This document shows positions 1 to 8,331 of a stretch of DNA of 64,000 bases, one piece after another. This stretch comes from Solobacterium sp. (GTDB taxonomy: Bacteria; Bacillota_I; Bacilli_A; Erysipelotrichales; Erysipelotrichaceae), in the NCBI GenBank assembly GCA_024693325.1, contig JAILLA010000016.1:1-64000 (forward strand), given 5' to 3'. Position 1 is the first letter of the stretch, and each line of letters begins with the position of its first letter. Below the pieces are notes generated by a model, which made no database searches, had not been told where the DNA came from, and saw nothing but the letters and a program-made list of their open reading frames with translations. A program made the translations under genes and the position numbers.

Positions 1-108
1 TGAACTGCATTATAATAAGTTCGCTGATCAGGTAGGTCGAGTACTTGATTAGCTTTTTTCATATCTATATTATACCATGCTTGCATGTGTTTTGCCAGTT
101 AAAGAAAA

Positions 109-147
109 CTGTAACAGTCATTTTTCAACTGTTACAGCCCCTTTTTC
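109..147 (+). terminator. Inverted repeat with T-run upstream of yaaA
   Basis: A perfect 10-bp inverted repeat (CTGTAACAGT / ACTGTTACAG, 9-nt loop) is followed by CCCCTTTTTC. It looks like a Rho-independent terminator for a gene that lies left of the window. It could also act as an attenuator ahead of yaaA. Bases 1-108 hold no gene I can support. Confidence 0.55.
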
Positions 148-186
148 TATGTTGACGTACTGCCCGTATTGTTGGATGATGACATC

Positions 187-930
187 ATGAAGATCATACT
201 TTCACCGGCAAAAAAGATGGTTCCCGAAGATACTGTTCCTTACAGGGGTCTGCCCTGCTTTATTGAGGAAGCAGAGTATCTCAGGGATCTGATGAAACAG
301 ATGGACAGGGAACAGCTGAAAGAACTCTGGAAGTGCTCCGATAAGCTGGTCATGGAGAACACGGAACGTCTGGAACACATGGACCTGAGAAGGGGACTTT
401 CACCTGCAGTCCTGACCTATTCCGGACTTGCCTACCAGCATATGGCACCCGACGTCATGACAGATGATGAAATGGAGTACCTGGAGGCGCATCTGCGTAT
501 CCTGTCAGGGCTGTACGGGGTTCTGAAACCGTTTGACGGCGTGCGTCCGTACCGCCTGGAAATGCAGGCACTGCTGTCCAACAGGAACGGCAGGGACCTG
601 TATGAATTCTGGAGCGACAGGCTGTACAAAGAAGTGTGCAGTGAACATGAACTGATCGTAGACCTGGCTTCAAAGGAGTATTCCTCGGCAGTTGTACCGT
701 ATCTCACGCAGGAAGATCACTATGTAGAATGTGTATTCGCTGTTGAGAATAAAGGAAAACTGTCGGTCAAAGGAACCCTGGCAAAGATGGCCAGGGGCAG
801 TATGGTCAGATGGATGGCAGAGACTGGGGCCGGGAACAGGGAAGACCTGAAGAGCTTTGACAGAGGCTGGACCTTCAGCACACAGCATTCTTCCGACACA
901 TCCTATGTATTTCTGAATAACGATCAATGA
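187..930 (+). CDS. yaaA: Peroxide stress protein YaaA (UPF0246/DUF328)
   Basis: Cytosolic YaaA family protein of 247 aa, close to the usual ~255 aa. In E. coli the family lowers free iron and limits damage during peroxide stress. The N-terminus KIILSPAKKM and the block LSGLYGVLKPFDGVRPYRLEM (about residues 107-127) are family signatures. I chose ATG 187, which starts at the conserved MKIILSPAKK; an in-frame TTG at 169 would add six unconserved residues. The ribosome binding site is weak (GGA about 10 nt upstream). The gene stands alone, with its own terminator. Confidence 0.93.
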   Translation: MKIILSPAKKMVPEDTVPYRGLPCFIEEAEYLRDLMKQMDREQLKELWKCSDKLVMENTERLEHMDLRRGLSPAVLTYSGLAYQHMAPDVMTDDEMEYLEAHLRILSGLYGVLKPFDGVRPYRLEMQALLSNRNGRDLYEFWSDRLYKEVCSEHELIVDLASKEYSSAVVPYLTQEDHYVECVFAVENKGKLSVKGTLAKMARGSMVRWMAETGAGNREDLKSFDRGWTFSTQHSSDTSYVFLNNDQ

Positions 931-933
931 AAA

Positions 934-962
934 GAGCTTCCGGATGAACCGGAAGTTTTTCA
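934..962 (+). terminator. Rho-independent terminator of yaaA
   Basis: CTTCCGG and CCGGAAG form a 7-bp stem directly after the yaaA stop codon, followed by TTTTT. Confidence 0.75.
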
Positions 963-978
963 TATACCGCACACACTG

Positions 979-1004
979 AAAAGGGCCCACTTTACAGGGC
1001 CCTG
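979..1004 (-). terminator. Rho-independent terminator of nagA
   Basis: AGGGCCC and GGGCCCT pair around an 8-nt loop. On the minus strand the stem is followed by TTTT. It sits just past the nagA stop, so convergent yaaA and nagA each have a terminator. Confidence 0.7.
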
Positions 1005-1008
1005 CGGT

Positions 1009-2217
1009 TCAGTCTTTGATCAAAGGGTGGCGGTCATAGAATTCCGGATTGAACGGTCTTGTGTCTTTTTCCGCATTCCAGACTTCTTTCCCGTCCACAA
1101 ATGTATTGAGGACATAGTAATCATCGTCAATGACAACAAAGTCGGCAAAATTGCCTCTGGCGATACTGCCGCGGCCTTCCAGGCCGTAGTGGAGGGCAGG
1201 GTTGAGAGAGCTCATCCTGACGACTTCACCGAGGTCCATTCCGAGTTTTTCGACCAGGTTGGAAATGCCGTAGATGACAGGCTTGCTTGAGCCTGAGATC
1301 CTTCCGGTCTCGCTCAGAACGAATCCCTCTTCGGTCACGGTGATCGTTCTGCGGTCATTATTCGCGTTGTCTTTGCTTCCCATGTAGTGTCCCGGTTTTG
1401 CGCCGAGATAGTCGCCGTTGTCGGAGACCATCATGATCTTGTCATGGTCCTTGACTTTCATGACGATGCGGATCATCGGGAGGGAGACATGCATTCCGTC
1501 ACAGATCAGTTCACACCATACACGGTCATCCAGAAGGCAGGCGCCGAAGGTGCCGACATCACGGTGATGCAGGCCGGTCATGACATTGCCCAGATGCGTT
1601 GCGGTGCGAATGCCAGCTTCGATGCCTTTATTGCATTCTTCGAAATTGGCGTTTGTATGGTATGCGCTGCAGGTAACGCCCTGAGATGTCAGGTATTCGA
1701 TCGCTTCAAGGGCGTGCGGGACTTCAGGGGCGATCGCAAGCAGCTTCAGCCAGCCCTCACCGGTCTCTACCATGGACTTTGCGTACTCAAGGTCGACAGG
1801 CATGTAATAGGTGTTTTTCGGATCGCCTTTTTCCCCGACGCGGGACCCCCAGGGTCCTTCGGAGTGGATGCCGAGGATCCGTGTGCCGGCAGATCCTTTT
1901 TTGATGCCTTCGACAAGGAGCGGCAGATGTTCTAACTTGTTTACGGTCGGGAAGATCCCGGTAACGCCGAAGCTTGCTTCGCCGATCAGTGCCTGGTCCA
2001 GCTCATCCAGGTTTTCCAGCGCCTGAAACCGGTAGCCGACAGCACCGTGATTATGGGTATCGATGATACCGGGTATGATGCGCCTGTCACCGAAATCAAT
2101 GACTTCTTCATCGATCGTTCCATCGATAAAACAGGCAAAACGGCCGTCTTCAACACCGATGATGCAGTCTTTCATGCCGTTGGCCGTGTAGATGCGGGAT
2201 GAATGATAATACTTCAT
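1009..2217 (-). CDS. nagA: N-acetylglucosamine-6-phosphate deacetylase
   Basis: NagA of the amidohydrolase superfamily (402 aa). It removes the acetyl group from GlcNAc-6-phosphate, feeding amino-sugar catabolism and cell-wall recycling in the cytosol. Visible motifs are THNHG (H55, H57), GIHSEGP with metal ligand E120, H187, the THLGNVM block with H208, DGMHV near 241, and the catalytic aspartate in VSDN (D266). The start is preceded by GAGGTG. No nagB lies beside it. The upstream region has several strong hairpins, listed separately. Confidence 0.93.
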   Translation of the reverse strand: MKYYHSSRIYTANGMKDCIIGVEDGRFACFIDGTIDEEVIDFGDRRIIPGIIDTHNHGAVGYRFQALENLDELDQALIGEASFGVTGIFPTVNKLEHLPLLVEGIKKGSAGTRILGIHSEGPWGSRVGEKGDPKNTYYMPVDLEYAKSMVETGEGWLKLLAIAPEVPHALEAIEYLTSQGVTCSAYHTNANFEECNKGIEAGIRTATHLGNVMTGLHHRDVGTFGACLLDDRVWCELICDGMHVSLPMIRIVMKVKDHDKIMMVSDNGDYLGAKPGHYMGSKDNANNDRRTITVTEEGFVLSETGRISGSSKPVIYGISNLVEKLGMDLGEVVRMSSLNPALHYGLEGRGSIARGNFADFVVIDDDYYVLNTFVDGKEVWNAEKDTRPFNPEFYDRHPLIKD

Positions 2218-2307
2218 GATAAAAACACCTCACTATAATTCCAGTATTGCATATTTGCATAAATGACTCGAATGATTTGCCCGACGTGATATATGAAGTG
2301 TTTCATA

Positions 2308-2435
2308 GCCGGAGATCCATGCTGTGGGAATAGTGCTGTCTCCCGGCGAGGAGGACACCACCAATAGAGGTCATTGTGTATCACCGCATGGGTGGCGGTG
2401 AATTTGAAACTTGGAAATAACACCAACAGGTGTTA
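2308..2435 (-). other. Cluster of hairpins between AAA ATPase gene and nagA
   Basis: Four stem-loops lie in series: GCCGGAGA/TCTCCCGGC (2308-2347, one bulge), ACAC/GTGT (2355-2379), a perfect TCACCGC/GCGGTGA (2381-2401) and a perfect TAACACC/GGTGTTA (2418-2435) next to the ATPase stop. The last may terminate the ATPase transcript, although its T-run is weak. The others could be a structured leader of nagA or a small RNA. I do not recognise a known riboswitch. An open frame through the region has no family resemblance. Confidence 0.35.
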
Positions 2436-2438
2436 CTG

Positions 2439-3503
2439 CTAATAAAGATCAAACTCATTGACCTGCTGTACATATTCTTCAAAACGGGGAAGCGCAAATA
2501 TCACCTCTCCGTACTTTACAGCTTTTACAATTCCTCTTTTGATCAATCTGTCACGATATACAGAAAAAGTTTTATCATCCATTTGAGATTGTGCTTTGAT
2601 TTCTGCTGTTTGTTTGATGTTTCCTTTTACCTTTGACATGGCTATCAGGAATTCTCTGTCATTTCCTGACGATTCCTGCCAGATCTTTTCGTAAACGTAG
2701 CTCTGTAAATAAGAGTCATAGCGATCCATCAGCTTGGAAAGAGATTCTGACGGGTTTTCAAACACAAGATATCCCAGCACCTGATATGCAAATGGATAGC
2801 CCCGTGTCAGTTCTGCCATTTTCCTGGCTTGATCCGAGGGGACAGATAATATATTCTGATAACTTTTTTTGATCAGGCTCAGATTCAAAGATTCAAGATC
2901 GATCCTTTTTGCACGCAGCAGAAATGTCAGTGATTTATCATTCTGAATATCTGTGACATTCTGAAATAATCCTGTCATCAGCAGGAAGACAGGGTATTCA
3001 TTTCTCAGCATTCCCTGAAAAGATAAAGCAAACTGTCTCATGTATGATGAGTTGGCAGCTTCATCAATCGTAATCAGTATCTTTTTTCCTTTGGATAAAG
3101 CTGTTTGCAGAAGCTTGTCATTGAATAACTCAATATCAAATACAGGATCATCCTTTTTTTTCATTGAAAGAACAGAAACACCAAATGCAGAAGGATTGAT
3201 GGCTTTAAGTTCGTATTTATTTTTGATTAATGCATCATACAATCTGGCTCCGAATGCATCAAGCAGATCTCTGGATGGATTCAGATCGATTACAATCCAT
3301 TCATCCAGTTTTTTAAAATGATTGGCAACAGCAGTCATAGTAACCGTCTTTCCCATTCCCCGTACACCTGTAAGGATATAAGTGTTTGTAAAAGGACTGT
3401 CGCTGGAAAAACAGTCGATAATCTCACTGGAAACGATCTCTCTGGAAATGTAATTCTCCGGTTTTCTGCCGAATGAAATGGTAAAAGGATTAGCAGTCAT
3501 CAT
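2439..3503 (-). CDS. AAA/archaeal-type ATPase with C-terminal winged-helix region
   Basis: A 354-aa P-loop ATPase of the type often annotated as ATP-binding or archaeal ATPase (STAND-like). Walker A GVRGMGKT is at 46-53 and Walker B LITIDEAA ends near 150. The last ~90 residues look like a winged helix (KQTAEIKAQSQMDDKTF, then YRDRLIKRGIV). The substrate is unknown; relatives act as regulators or in defence. The start at 3503 sits 5-6 nt after GGGAGG; in-frame GTG 3509 would overlap that site. The promoter region carries tandem direct repeats (3527-3613), which suggests self-regulation. Confidence 0.8.
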   Translation of the reverse strand: MMTANPFTISFGRKPENYISREIVSSEIIDCFSSDSPFTNTYILTGVRGMGKTVTMTAVANHFKKLDEWIVIDLNPSRDLLDAFGARLYDALIKNKYELKAINPSAFGVSVLSMKKKDDPVFDIELFNDKLLQTALSKGKKILITIDEAANSSYMRQFALSFQGMLRNEYPVFLLMTGLFQNVTDIQNDKSLTFLLRAKRIDLESLNLSLIKKSYQNILSVPSDQARKMAELTRGYPFAYQVLGYLVFENPSESLSKLMDRYDSYLQSYVYEKIWQESSGNDREFLIAMSKVKGNIKQTAEIKAQSQMDDKTFSVYRDRLIKRGIVKAVKYGEVIFALPRFEEYVQQVNEFDLY

Positions 3504-3526
3504 GATCACCTCCCTACTGAAATAGT

Positions 3527-3613
3527 ACTTTTAGATTCTTTAGATTTCAATAATATTTTTAGATTCTTTAGATTTTGAAATTACTTTTAGATTTTTTAGA
3601 TTCTTTAGATTTT
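3527..3613 (-). repeat. Tandem AATCTAAA direct repeats upstream of the ATPase gene
   Basis: Three clusters of a 9-bp-spaced motif (AATCTAAAG AATCTAAAA on the minus strand), about seven units in all, fill the 85 bp before the ATPase ribosome binding site. Direct repeats with helical-phase spacing are typical of cooperative protein-binding sites. Nothing resembles CRISPR spacers here. Confidence 0.75.
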
Positions 3614-3753
3614 ATTCGGAAAAATTCCGGCAAATATCATTACCGTCTTAAGCTGTCAGGGGGTTTCATTTTGACGGAAAGTAATGAAGGCATGTTTATC
3701 GTGTCAGAGAAACGTATTTTACACAAACGCGCTCAGTGAAAAGGAAAGTGCGA

Positions 3754-3789
3754 TATAATTTAACCGACGATGAAAAGAGGAAGATCGTA
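3754..3789 (+). promoter_or_regulatory. Putative promoter -10 and RBS of the sugar operon
   Basis: TATAAT at 3754-3759 would give a short leader containing AAGAGGAAG just before ATG 3790. No good -35 box is seen at 17 bp, so an activator may be needed. This is a weak call made from sequence alone. Confidence 0.4.
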
Positions 3790-4764
3790 ATGGATCATAG
3801 AAAATTTGACGTTGTGTGTGCGGGCATTGCGACCTGGGACACACTTTTTACCGGTGTCGACCGTGATCTGATGTCGATCGACGGCATTCTCTCCAAAGGA
3901 TATTATGCCTCCAGCGGAGGAGACGCTGTCAACGCGGCAGTCAGTATGTCGAGGCTCGGACTCCGTACAGCAGTCTGTGCTTCCATGGGTGAGGATACAT
4001 GTGCGGACCTGGTCATCGGTGAACTGCAGAAGGCAGGCGTGGACTGCTCTTACCTGCATCAGAGCCCGGATGTCCATACTGCTTCTCCTGTCATCCTGGT
4101 GGATCCGGAGGGAGAACGGCACATCATCCGTGTCCCTGACAACGGCAATCATTTTTTTACGCAGGAAATGGTCAGTGATGAACTGCTGGCAGATGCCCGC
4201 CATCTGCATGTCGCAAGCGCGAATGTGCTGAAGAGACTGGACGGGAAACCGCTGGGCATCCTGTTTGAACGTGCGCACAGACTGGGCCTGACGACATCCA
4301 TGGATGCTTCTTATGACAGGGATGGGAAGTGGATGAAGAATATCGAAGATGCGCTTGCCAACTGTGACATTTTCATTCCCAGCATGCAGGAGGCATCCTG
4401 CTATGCAGGAAGCACTGATCCTGAAAAGATCTGCACATTCTTCTCACGATTCCCGCTGAAGATCTTCGGAATCAAACTTGGCGAGAAGGGCGTGATGGTG
4501 ACGGACTTCAAACAGACATGGTCTATGCCGACGCTCTACCGGAAAAAGCCGGTCGACATGACCGGTGCGGGAGACGCTTTCCTGGCAGGCTTCGTCAGCG
4601 CCTGGCTGAAGGGATATGACATTCCTTCTTCCGCTGCTGTTGGAAGTGCCCAGTCCTATTCCGTATTGTCTGCGATCGGCGCTAACTGTTCGGCAGGCAC
4701 CTGGGAAGACGCGCTGAAGCTGCTGTCGGAGAATCAGATCGTTCTGCGGAAAAGAGAGGACTGA
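3790..4764 (+). CDS. PfkB-family sugar kinase
   Basis: Ribokinase/PfkB fold kinase of 324 aa. The N-terminal GG signature is SSGGDAVNAA (41-50). The C-terminal ATP-binding and catalytic motif DMTGAGDAF is at 256-264, with D262 as catalytic base. It is the first gene of a five-gene operon and lies 7 nt before the GH31 gene. In sulfo-EMP sulfoglycolysis a PfkB kinase (YihV) phosphorylates sulfofructose, and the neighbours here suggest a comparable ketose substrate. ATG 3790 fits the RBS AAGAGGAAG; an upstream in-frame GTG extension looks non-coding. Confidence 0.85.
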   Translation: MDHRKFDVVCAGIATWDTLFTGVDRDLMSIDGILSKGYYASSGGDAVNAAVSMSRLGLRTAVCASMGEDTCADLVIGELQKAGVDCSYLHQSPDVHTASPVILVDPEGERHIIRVPDNGNHFFTQEMVSDELLADARHLHVASANVLKRLDGKPLGILFERAHRLGLTTSMDASYDRDGKWMKNIEDALANCDIFIPSMQEASCYAGSTDPEKICTFFSRFPLKIFGIKLGEKGVMVTDFKQTWSMPTLYRKKPVDMTGAGDAFLAGFVSAWLKGYDIPSSAAVGSAQSYSVLSAIGANCSAGTWEDALKLLSENQIVLRKRED

Positions 4765-4771
4765 GACGGAT

Positions 4772-6742
4772 ATGGAAGAACTGATCAGACATATGCTGAA
4801 AAACATGGAAATGACGATCGGCTATGGCACGAATCATTTCCTGATGAGCAGGGGAAGCTTTCATTACAGGAAGCTTGTCCGCTGGAGAAGGGATCTTGTC
4901 CGTAAGAACTGTGAAATTACGGAAGACGGTTTTGCCCTGACCTTCCGTGATGAAAAGGAACAATGTGATTACCACATGGATGTGACCGTCCATGACGGAA
5001 GATATGATGTTGCGATGCGGGAAGACCCGGGAAAGATCAATCGTTTCTGGGTGCGTCTTCCATGCGGGATCAATGAGCATTTCTACGGATGCGGGGAAAC
5101 GTATTCCCGTTTTGACCTGAAAGGGGAACGTGTCAGGATCTTTGTTGCGGAGCACCAGAATACAAGAAGGATCTCACGGAAGATCATTCATGACAAAGTG
5201 ATCGGACATGACCCGGAAAAGGATCTGCGGTTCTCCGCCTATGAGTCTTATTACGCGCAGCCGACTTTTGTTTCTTCACGTAAATACTATCTGCACGCAG
5301 ATACGGTGCGCTATGCGGAGTTTGACTTCCGCAAGGACAGACAGCTGTCCCTGCGTCTGCAGGAACGTCCTGTATTCCATATGGAATCAGGCAGAAGCTT
5401 CCCGGAAGTTTCCGAAAAGCTCAGCAGACTGCTTGGCTCGTACGGTAAGCTTCCCGAATGGCTGTATGACGGCGTGATCCTGGCGATCCAGGAGGGCTGT
5501 GCAGCTGTTGATGAAAGGCTGAACAAAGCACTGGAAGCCGGTGTCAAGGTCAACGGTGTCTGGTCGCAGGACTGGTGCGGATGCCGCAGGACGGGATTCG
5601 GCTACCAGGTCATGTGGAACTGGGAAGCGGATAATGAACTGTATCCGGACCTGAAGAACAGGATCCGTGAATGGAATGCAAAGGGTGTCAGGTTCCTTGG
5701 CTACATCAATCCGTTCATGGCGATCGAGAAGCCATTATATAAATACGCAAGTGAGCACGGATACTGCGTAAAGAATAAAAAGGGTGAGGACTACATGGTC
5801 ACCATCACGACATTCCCTGCCGCGATGATCGACTTTACCAATCCCGAAGCTTACGCATGGTACAAGGACCTGATCAGGAAGAACATGATCGGCATCGGCA
5901 TGTCCGGATGGATGGCTGACTTCGGGGAATACCTGCCGGTGGACTGTGTGCTGTATGAAGGGGATCCCAAAGCCCTGCACAATCAATGGCCTGCCATCTG
6001 GGCAAAGATGAACCGTGAGGTCATAGAGGAATGCGGTGTCCGTGATGAAGTGTTCTTCTTCATGCGCGCCGGCAATACGGGCAGTGTTGCGGACGCGGCA
6101 TGTATGTGGACCGGCGACCAGCATGTCGACTGGTCAAAGGATGACGGACTTCCTTCGGTCATCCCGGCAAGCCTGTCGCTGGGCATGAGCGGCCAGACGA
6201 TCGTCCATTCGGATGCCGGCGGCTATACCACGATCATGCACATGACAAGGTCAAAGGAACTGCTGATGCGCTGGGAGGAGATGAACGCGTTCTCACCGCT
6301 GTTCCGCCTCCATGAAGGCAACCAGCCTTCCAGAAATGTCCAGTTCGACAGTGATGAGGAACTGCTGGAACACCTGGCAAAACAGTCGAGGATCCATGCG
6401 GCACTGAAGCCGTACCTGCTGAAACTGGAGGAAGAAGCACAGCAGGGCATTCCGATGATCCGTCCGCTGTTCTACCATTACGACAGCAATTTCGATTACG
6501 ACAAGGCGTACATGCTTGGCAGGGACCTGCTTGTAGCTCCTGTTCGGAAACAGGGAAGGACCGACCGGCATGTGGTATTCCCGGACGATGTCTGGGTAGA
6601 TCTTGCGACAGGGAAAGAATACAGGAAGGGAACGTATCTGGTGGAGGCTCCGATGGGCAGGATCCCGGTATTCTGCCGCAAACAGCATTCCCAGCTCGAT
6701 GATGAAACGATCGCGCTATTGAAACAGGAGATCAACGCATAA
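4772..6742 (+). CDS. GH31 alpha-glycosidase, YihQ (sulfoquinovosidase) type with altered anion site
   Basis: A 656-aa GH31 retaining alpha-glycosidase that is collinear with E. coli YihQ (remembered alignment, constant offset of 22-23 residues). The nucleophile is D383 in GWMADFGEYLP and the acid/base is D449 in WTGDQHVDW. YihQ's sulfoquinovose signature QQRWY maps to Q240, Q266, Q279, W282 and Y485, so the sulfonate-binding arginine (R301 in YihQ) is glutamine here while the rest is kept. There is no signal peptide, so the enzyme is cytosolic and a transporter must supply substrate. It lies in an operon with kinase, reductase and isomerase-like genes. Sulfoquinovosides or a related 6-modified alpha-glucoside are possible substrates. 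Confidence 0.85.
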   Translation: MEELIRHMLKNMEMTIGYGTNHFLMSRGSFHYRKLVRWRRDLVRKNCEITEDGFALTFRDEKEQCDYHMDVTVHDGRYDVAMREDPGKINRFWVRLPCGINEHFYGCGETYSRFDLKGERVRIFVAEHQNTRRISRKIIHDKVIGHDPEKDLRFSAYESYYAQPTFVSSRKYYLHADTVRYAEFDFRKDRQLSLRLQERPVFHMESGRSFPEVSEKLSRLLGSYGKLPEWLYDGVILAIQEGCAAVDERLNKALEAGVKVNGVWSQDWCGCRRTGFGYQVMWNWEADNELYPDLKNRIREWNAKGVRFLGYINPFMAIEKPLYKYASEHGYCVKNKKGEDYMVTITTFPAAMIDFTNPEAYAWYKDLIRKNMIGIGMSGWMADFGEYLPVDCVLYEGDPKALHNQWPAIWAKMNREVIEECGVRDEVFFFMRAGNTGSVADAACMWTGDQHVDWSKDDGLPSVIPASLSLGMSGQTIVHSDAGGYTTIMHMTRSKELLMRWEEMNAFSPLFRLHEGNQPSRNVQFDSDEELLEHLAKQSRIHAALKPYLLKLEEEAQQGIPMIRPLFYHYDSNFDYDKAYMLGRDLLVAPVRKQGRTDRHVVFPDDVWVDLATGKEYRKGTYLVEAPMGRIPVFCRKQHSQLDDETIALLKQEINA

Positions 6743-6779
6743 CAGCGCATTGAGATAAACAGACAGAAAGAGGGAGAAC

Positions 6780-7646
6780 ATGAAAATCGGTTTTATCGGA
6801 CTTGGCATCATGGGTTCCGCGATGTGCGAAAACATCATCCGCAAACATGATGACCGTGTATTTGTATTTGACCATATCAGGGAAAAGACAGAACTGCTTG
6901 CAAAAGCGGGCGGCATCGCCTGTACGTCATGCCGGGAAACGGCTGAAAAAGCTGACCTGATCATTACCATGGTACCCAAGAGCGAACATGTGCGTGCGGT
7001 CATGGAAGAGATCCTGCCGGTACTGGATGCTTCGAAGACCTGGACCGATATGAGTACGATCGATCCTTCCGTATCCGTGAAGATCGCGGAAACAGTATCC
7101 GGTACAGGTGCAGCCTTCCTGGACGCGCCGGTCGTCAAGTCACGTCCCGCTGCCGAGGCAGGGAAACTGGGCATTTATGTCGGCGGCACAGAGGATAACT
7201 ATGAGAAGGTGCTTCCGGTACTGTCCTATATGGGAGAGAACATCATCCGCATGGGTGACAACGGCAAGGGACTGGTCATGAAGATCTGTCATAACGCACT
7301 GGTCTCCCAGATCCAGAACGGTGTCAATGAGACTTCCGTCCTGGCGGAAAAGAACGGGATCGATATCATGACATTTGCCCAGGCGATCAGCTATGGCGGC
7401 GGACAGAACTTCTACCTGGATTCCAAGAAGCGGGTGATCGCCGCAGAAGACTTTACGACAGCCTTCTCGATCGCCAACATGCATAAGGATGTCCATATCT
7501 GCTTGGACCTGGCAAAACAGTCCGGCACGGCAATGCCCGGTGAAGAGAATGCTGTAAAGGTCTATGACGAAGCTATGGAGCAGGGACTCGGAAATGAAGA
7601 CTTCTCCGCGACTGTGAAAGTCGTCAAAGGGAGGAAAGCATGCTGA
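6780..7646 (+). CDS. YihU-like NAD(P)-dependent beta-hydroxyacid dehydrogenase
   Basis: A 288-aa member of the 3-hydroxyisobutyrate dehydrogenase family. The Rossmann motif GFIGLGIMGSAM is at 4-15 and the catalytic lysine is K168 in GLVMKICHN. The substrate loop normally reads DAPVSGG; here it is DAPVVKSRP. Against sulfolactaldehyde reductase YihU (offset 3 from the catalytic lysine), sulfonate ligands R123 and S124 become K120 and S121, and N174 becomes H171. A positively charged tail pocket is therefore retained. A role reducing sulfolactaldehyde or a similar anionic C3 aldehyde fits the operon. The 3' end overlaps the next gene by 7 nt. Confidence 0.85.
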   Translation: MKIGFIGLGIMGSAMCENIIRKHDDRVFVFDHIREKTELLAKAGGIACTSCRETAEKADLIITMVPKSEHVRAVMEEILPVLDASKTWTDMSTIDPSVSVKIAETVSGTGAAFLDAPVVKSRPAAEAGKLGIYVGGTEDNYEKVLPVLSYMGENIIRMGDNGKGLVMKICHNALVSQIQNGVNETSVLAEKNGIDIMTFAQAISYGGGQNFYLDSKKRVIAAEDFTTAFSIANMHKDVHICLDLAKQSGTAMPGEENAVKVYDEAMEQGLGNEDFSATVKVVKGRKAC

Positions 7647-8320
7647 AGCGGCTGAATGAAGTCAATGATGTGGAAGTGCTCAGTGTCACGGATCCTGCAT
7701 TTGCCTCATACGGCAGAGTCGTAACGGGCTATGACATGCGTGAAGCATATGACTGGATGAAACAGAATACCTGTATCCCGGAGAACGGCAACATCTATAC
7801 CGCGTCTGATCATGCTTTGGAAAGCCTTGCGGTCTTCAGACAGATTCAAAGTGTCTGCTATGGCGGAAGGGACATCGAAGCCGGGTACTGCAACGGACGC
7901 AATACGACGTACAACGGGTTTGAATACCATAAAGGCTGTGAACTGAACGGAGCCGTTACGGACTTCATGCTGGTGCTGGCACATCTCTGGCAGGTCAAAG
8001 ACAACACGATCCATGTGGATGACGCTCAGGTATTCTATGTTCCGGCAGGAACACTGATCGAGCTGTACGAAACGACACTGCATCTCTCGCCATGCCGTAC
8101 GAATGATGCGGGCTTCATGGATATCGTTGTCCTGCCGAGGGGAACCAATACACCGCTGAGTGATGAAGAAAAACAGATGCGTGATGCATGTGCAGACCCG
8201 GAAGCGCGTCTGCTGCTGCAGAAGAACAAATGGGTCCTTTCCCATCCGGAGAGAAAGCCTCTGATGGACCAGGGAGCGCATCACGGTTTGCTCGGGGAAA
8301 ACAGGGAACTGAAATATTAA
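7640..8320 (+). CDS. DUF4867 cupin-like protein, candidate sugar isomerase
   Basis: A 226-aa protein that I recognise as DUF4867. Members occur in transaldolase-type and other sulfoglycolysis operons, where I recall one (SqvD) acting as sulfoquinovose isomerase. Histidines and acids typical of a metal cupin are present (EYHKGCE near 94-100, DDAQVFYVPAGTLIELYETTLH near 126-147, HHGLLGE near the end). By context it could convert the aldose released by the GH31 enzyme to the ketose used by the PfkB kinase. It is translationally coupled to the reductase gene. The family is fairly sure; the function is inferred. Confidence 0.7.
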   Translation: MLKRLNEVNDVEVLSVTDPAFASYGRVVTGYDMREAYDWMKQNTCIPENGNIYTASDHALESLAVFRQIQSVCYGGRDIEAGYCNGRNTTYNGFEYHKGCELNGAVTDFMLVLAHLWQVKDNTIHVDDAQVFYVPAGTLIELYETTLHLSPCRTNDAGFMDIVVLPRGTNTPLSDEEKQMRDACADPEARLLLQKNKWVLSHPERKPLMDQGAHHGLLGENRELKY

Positions 8321-8331
8321 GGGAGTGAATT

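Noticed and set aside
2214..2426. 70-codon minus-strand frame upstream of nagA
   Set aside because: It runs through four hairpins, has no RBS and its composition is not protein-like.
3527..3613. Possible CRISPR-like array
   Set aside because: Repeat units are 8-9 bp with no spacers of constant length and no cas genes nearby.
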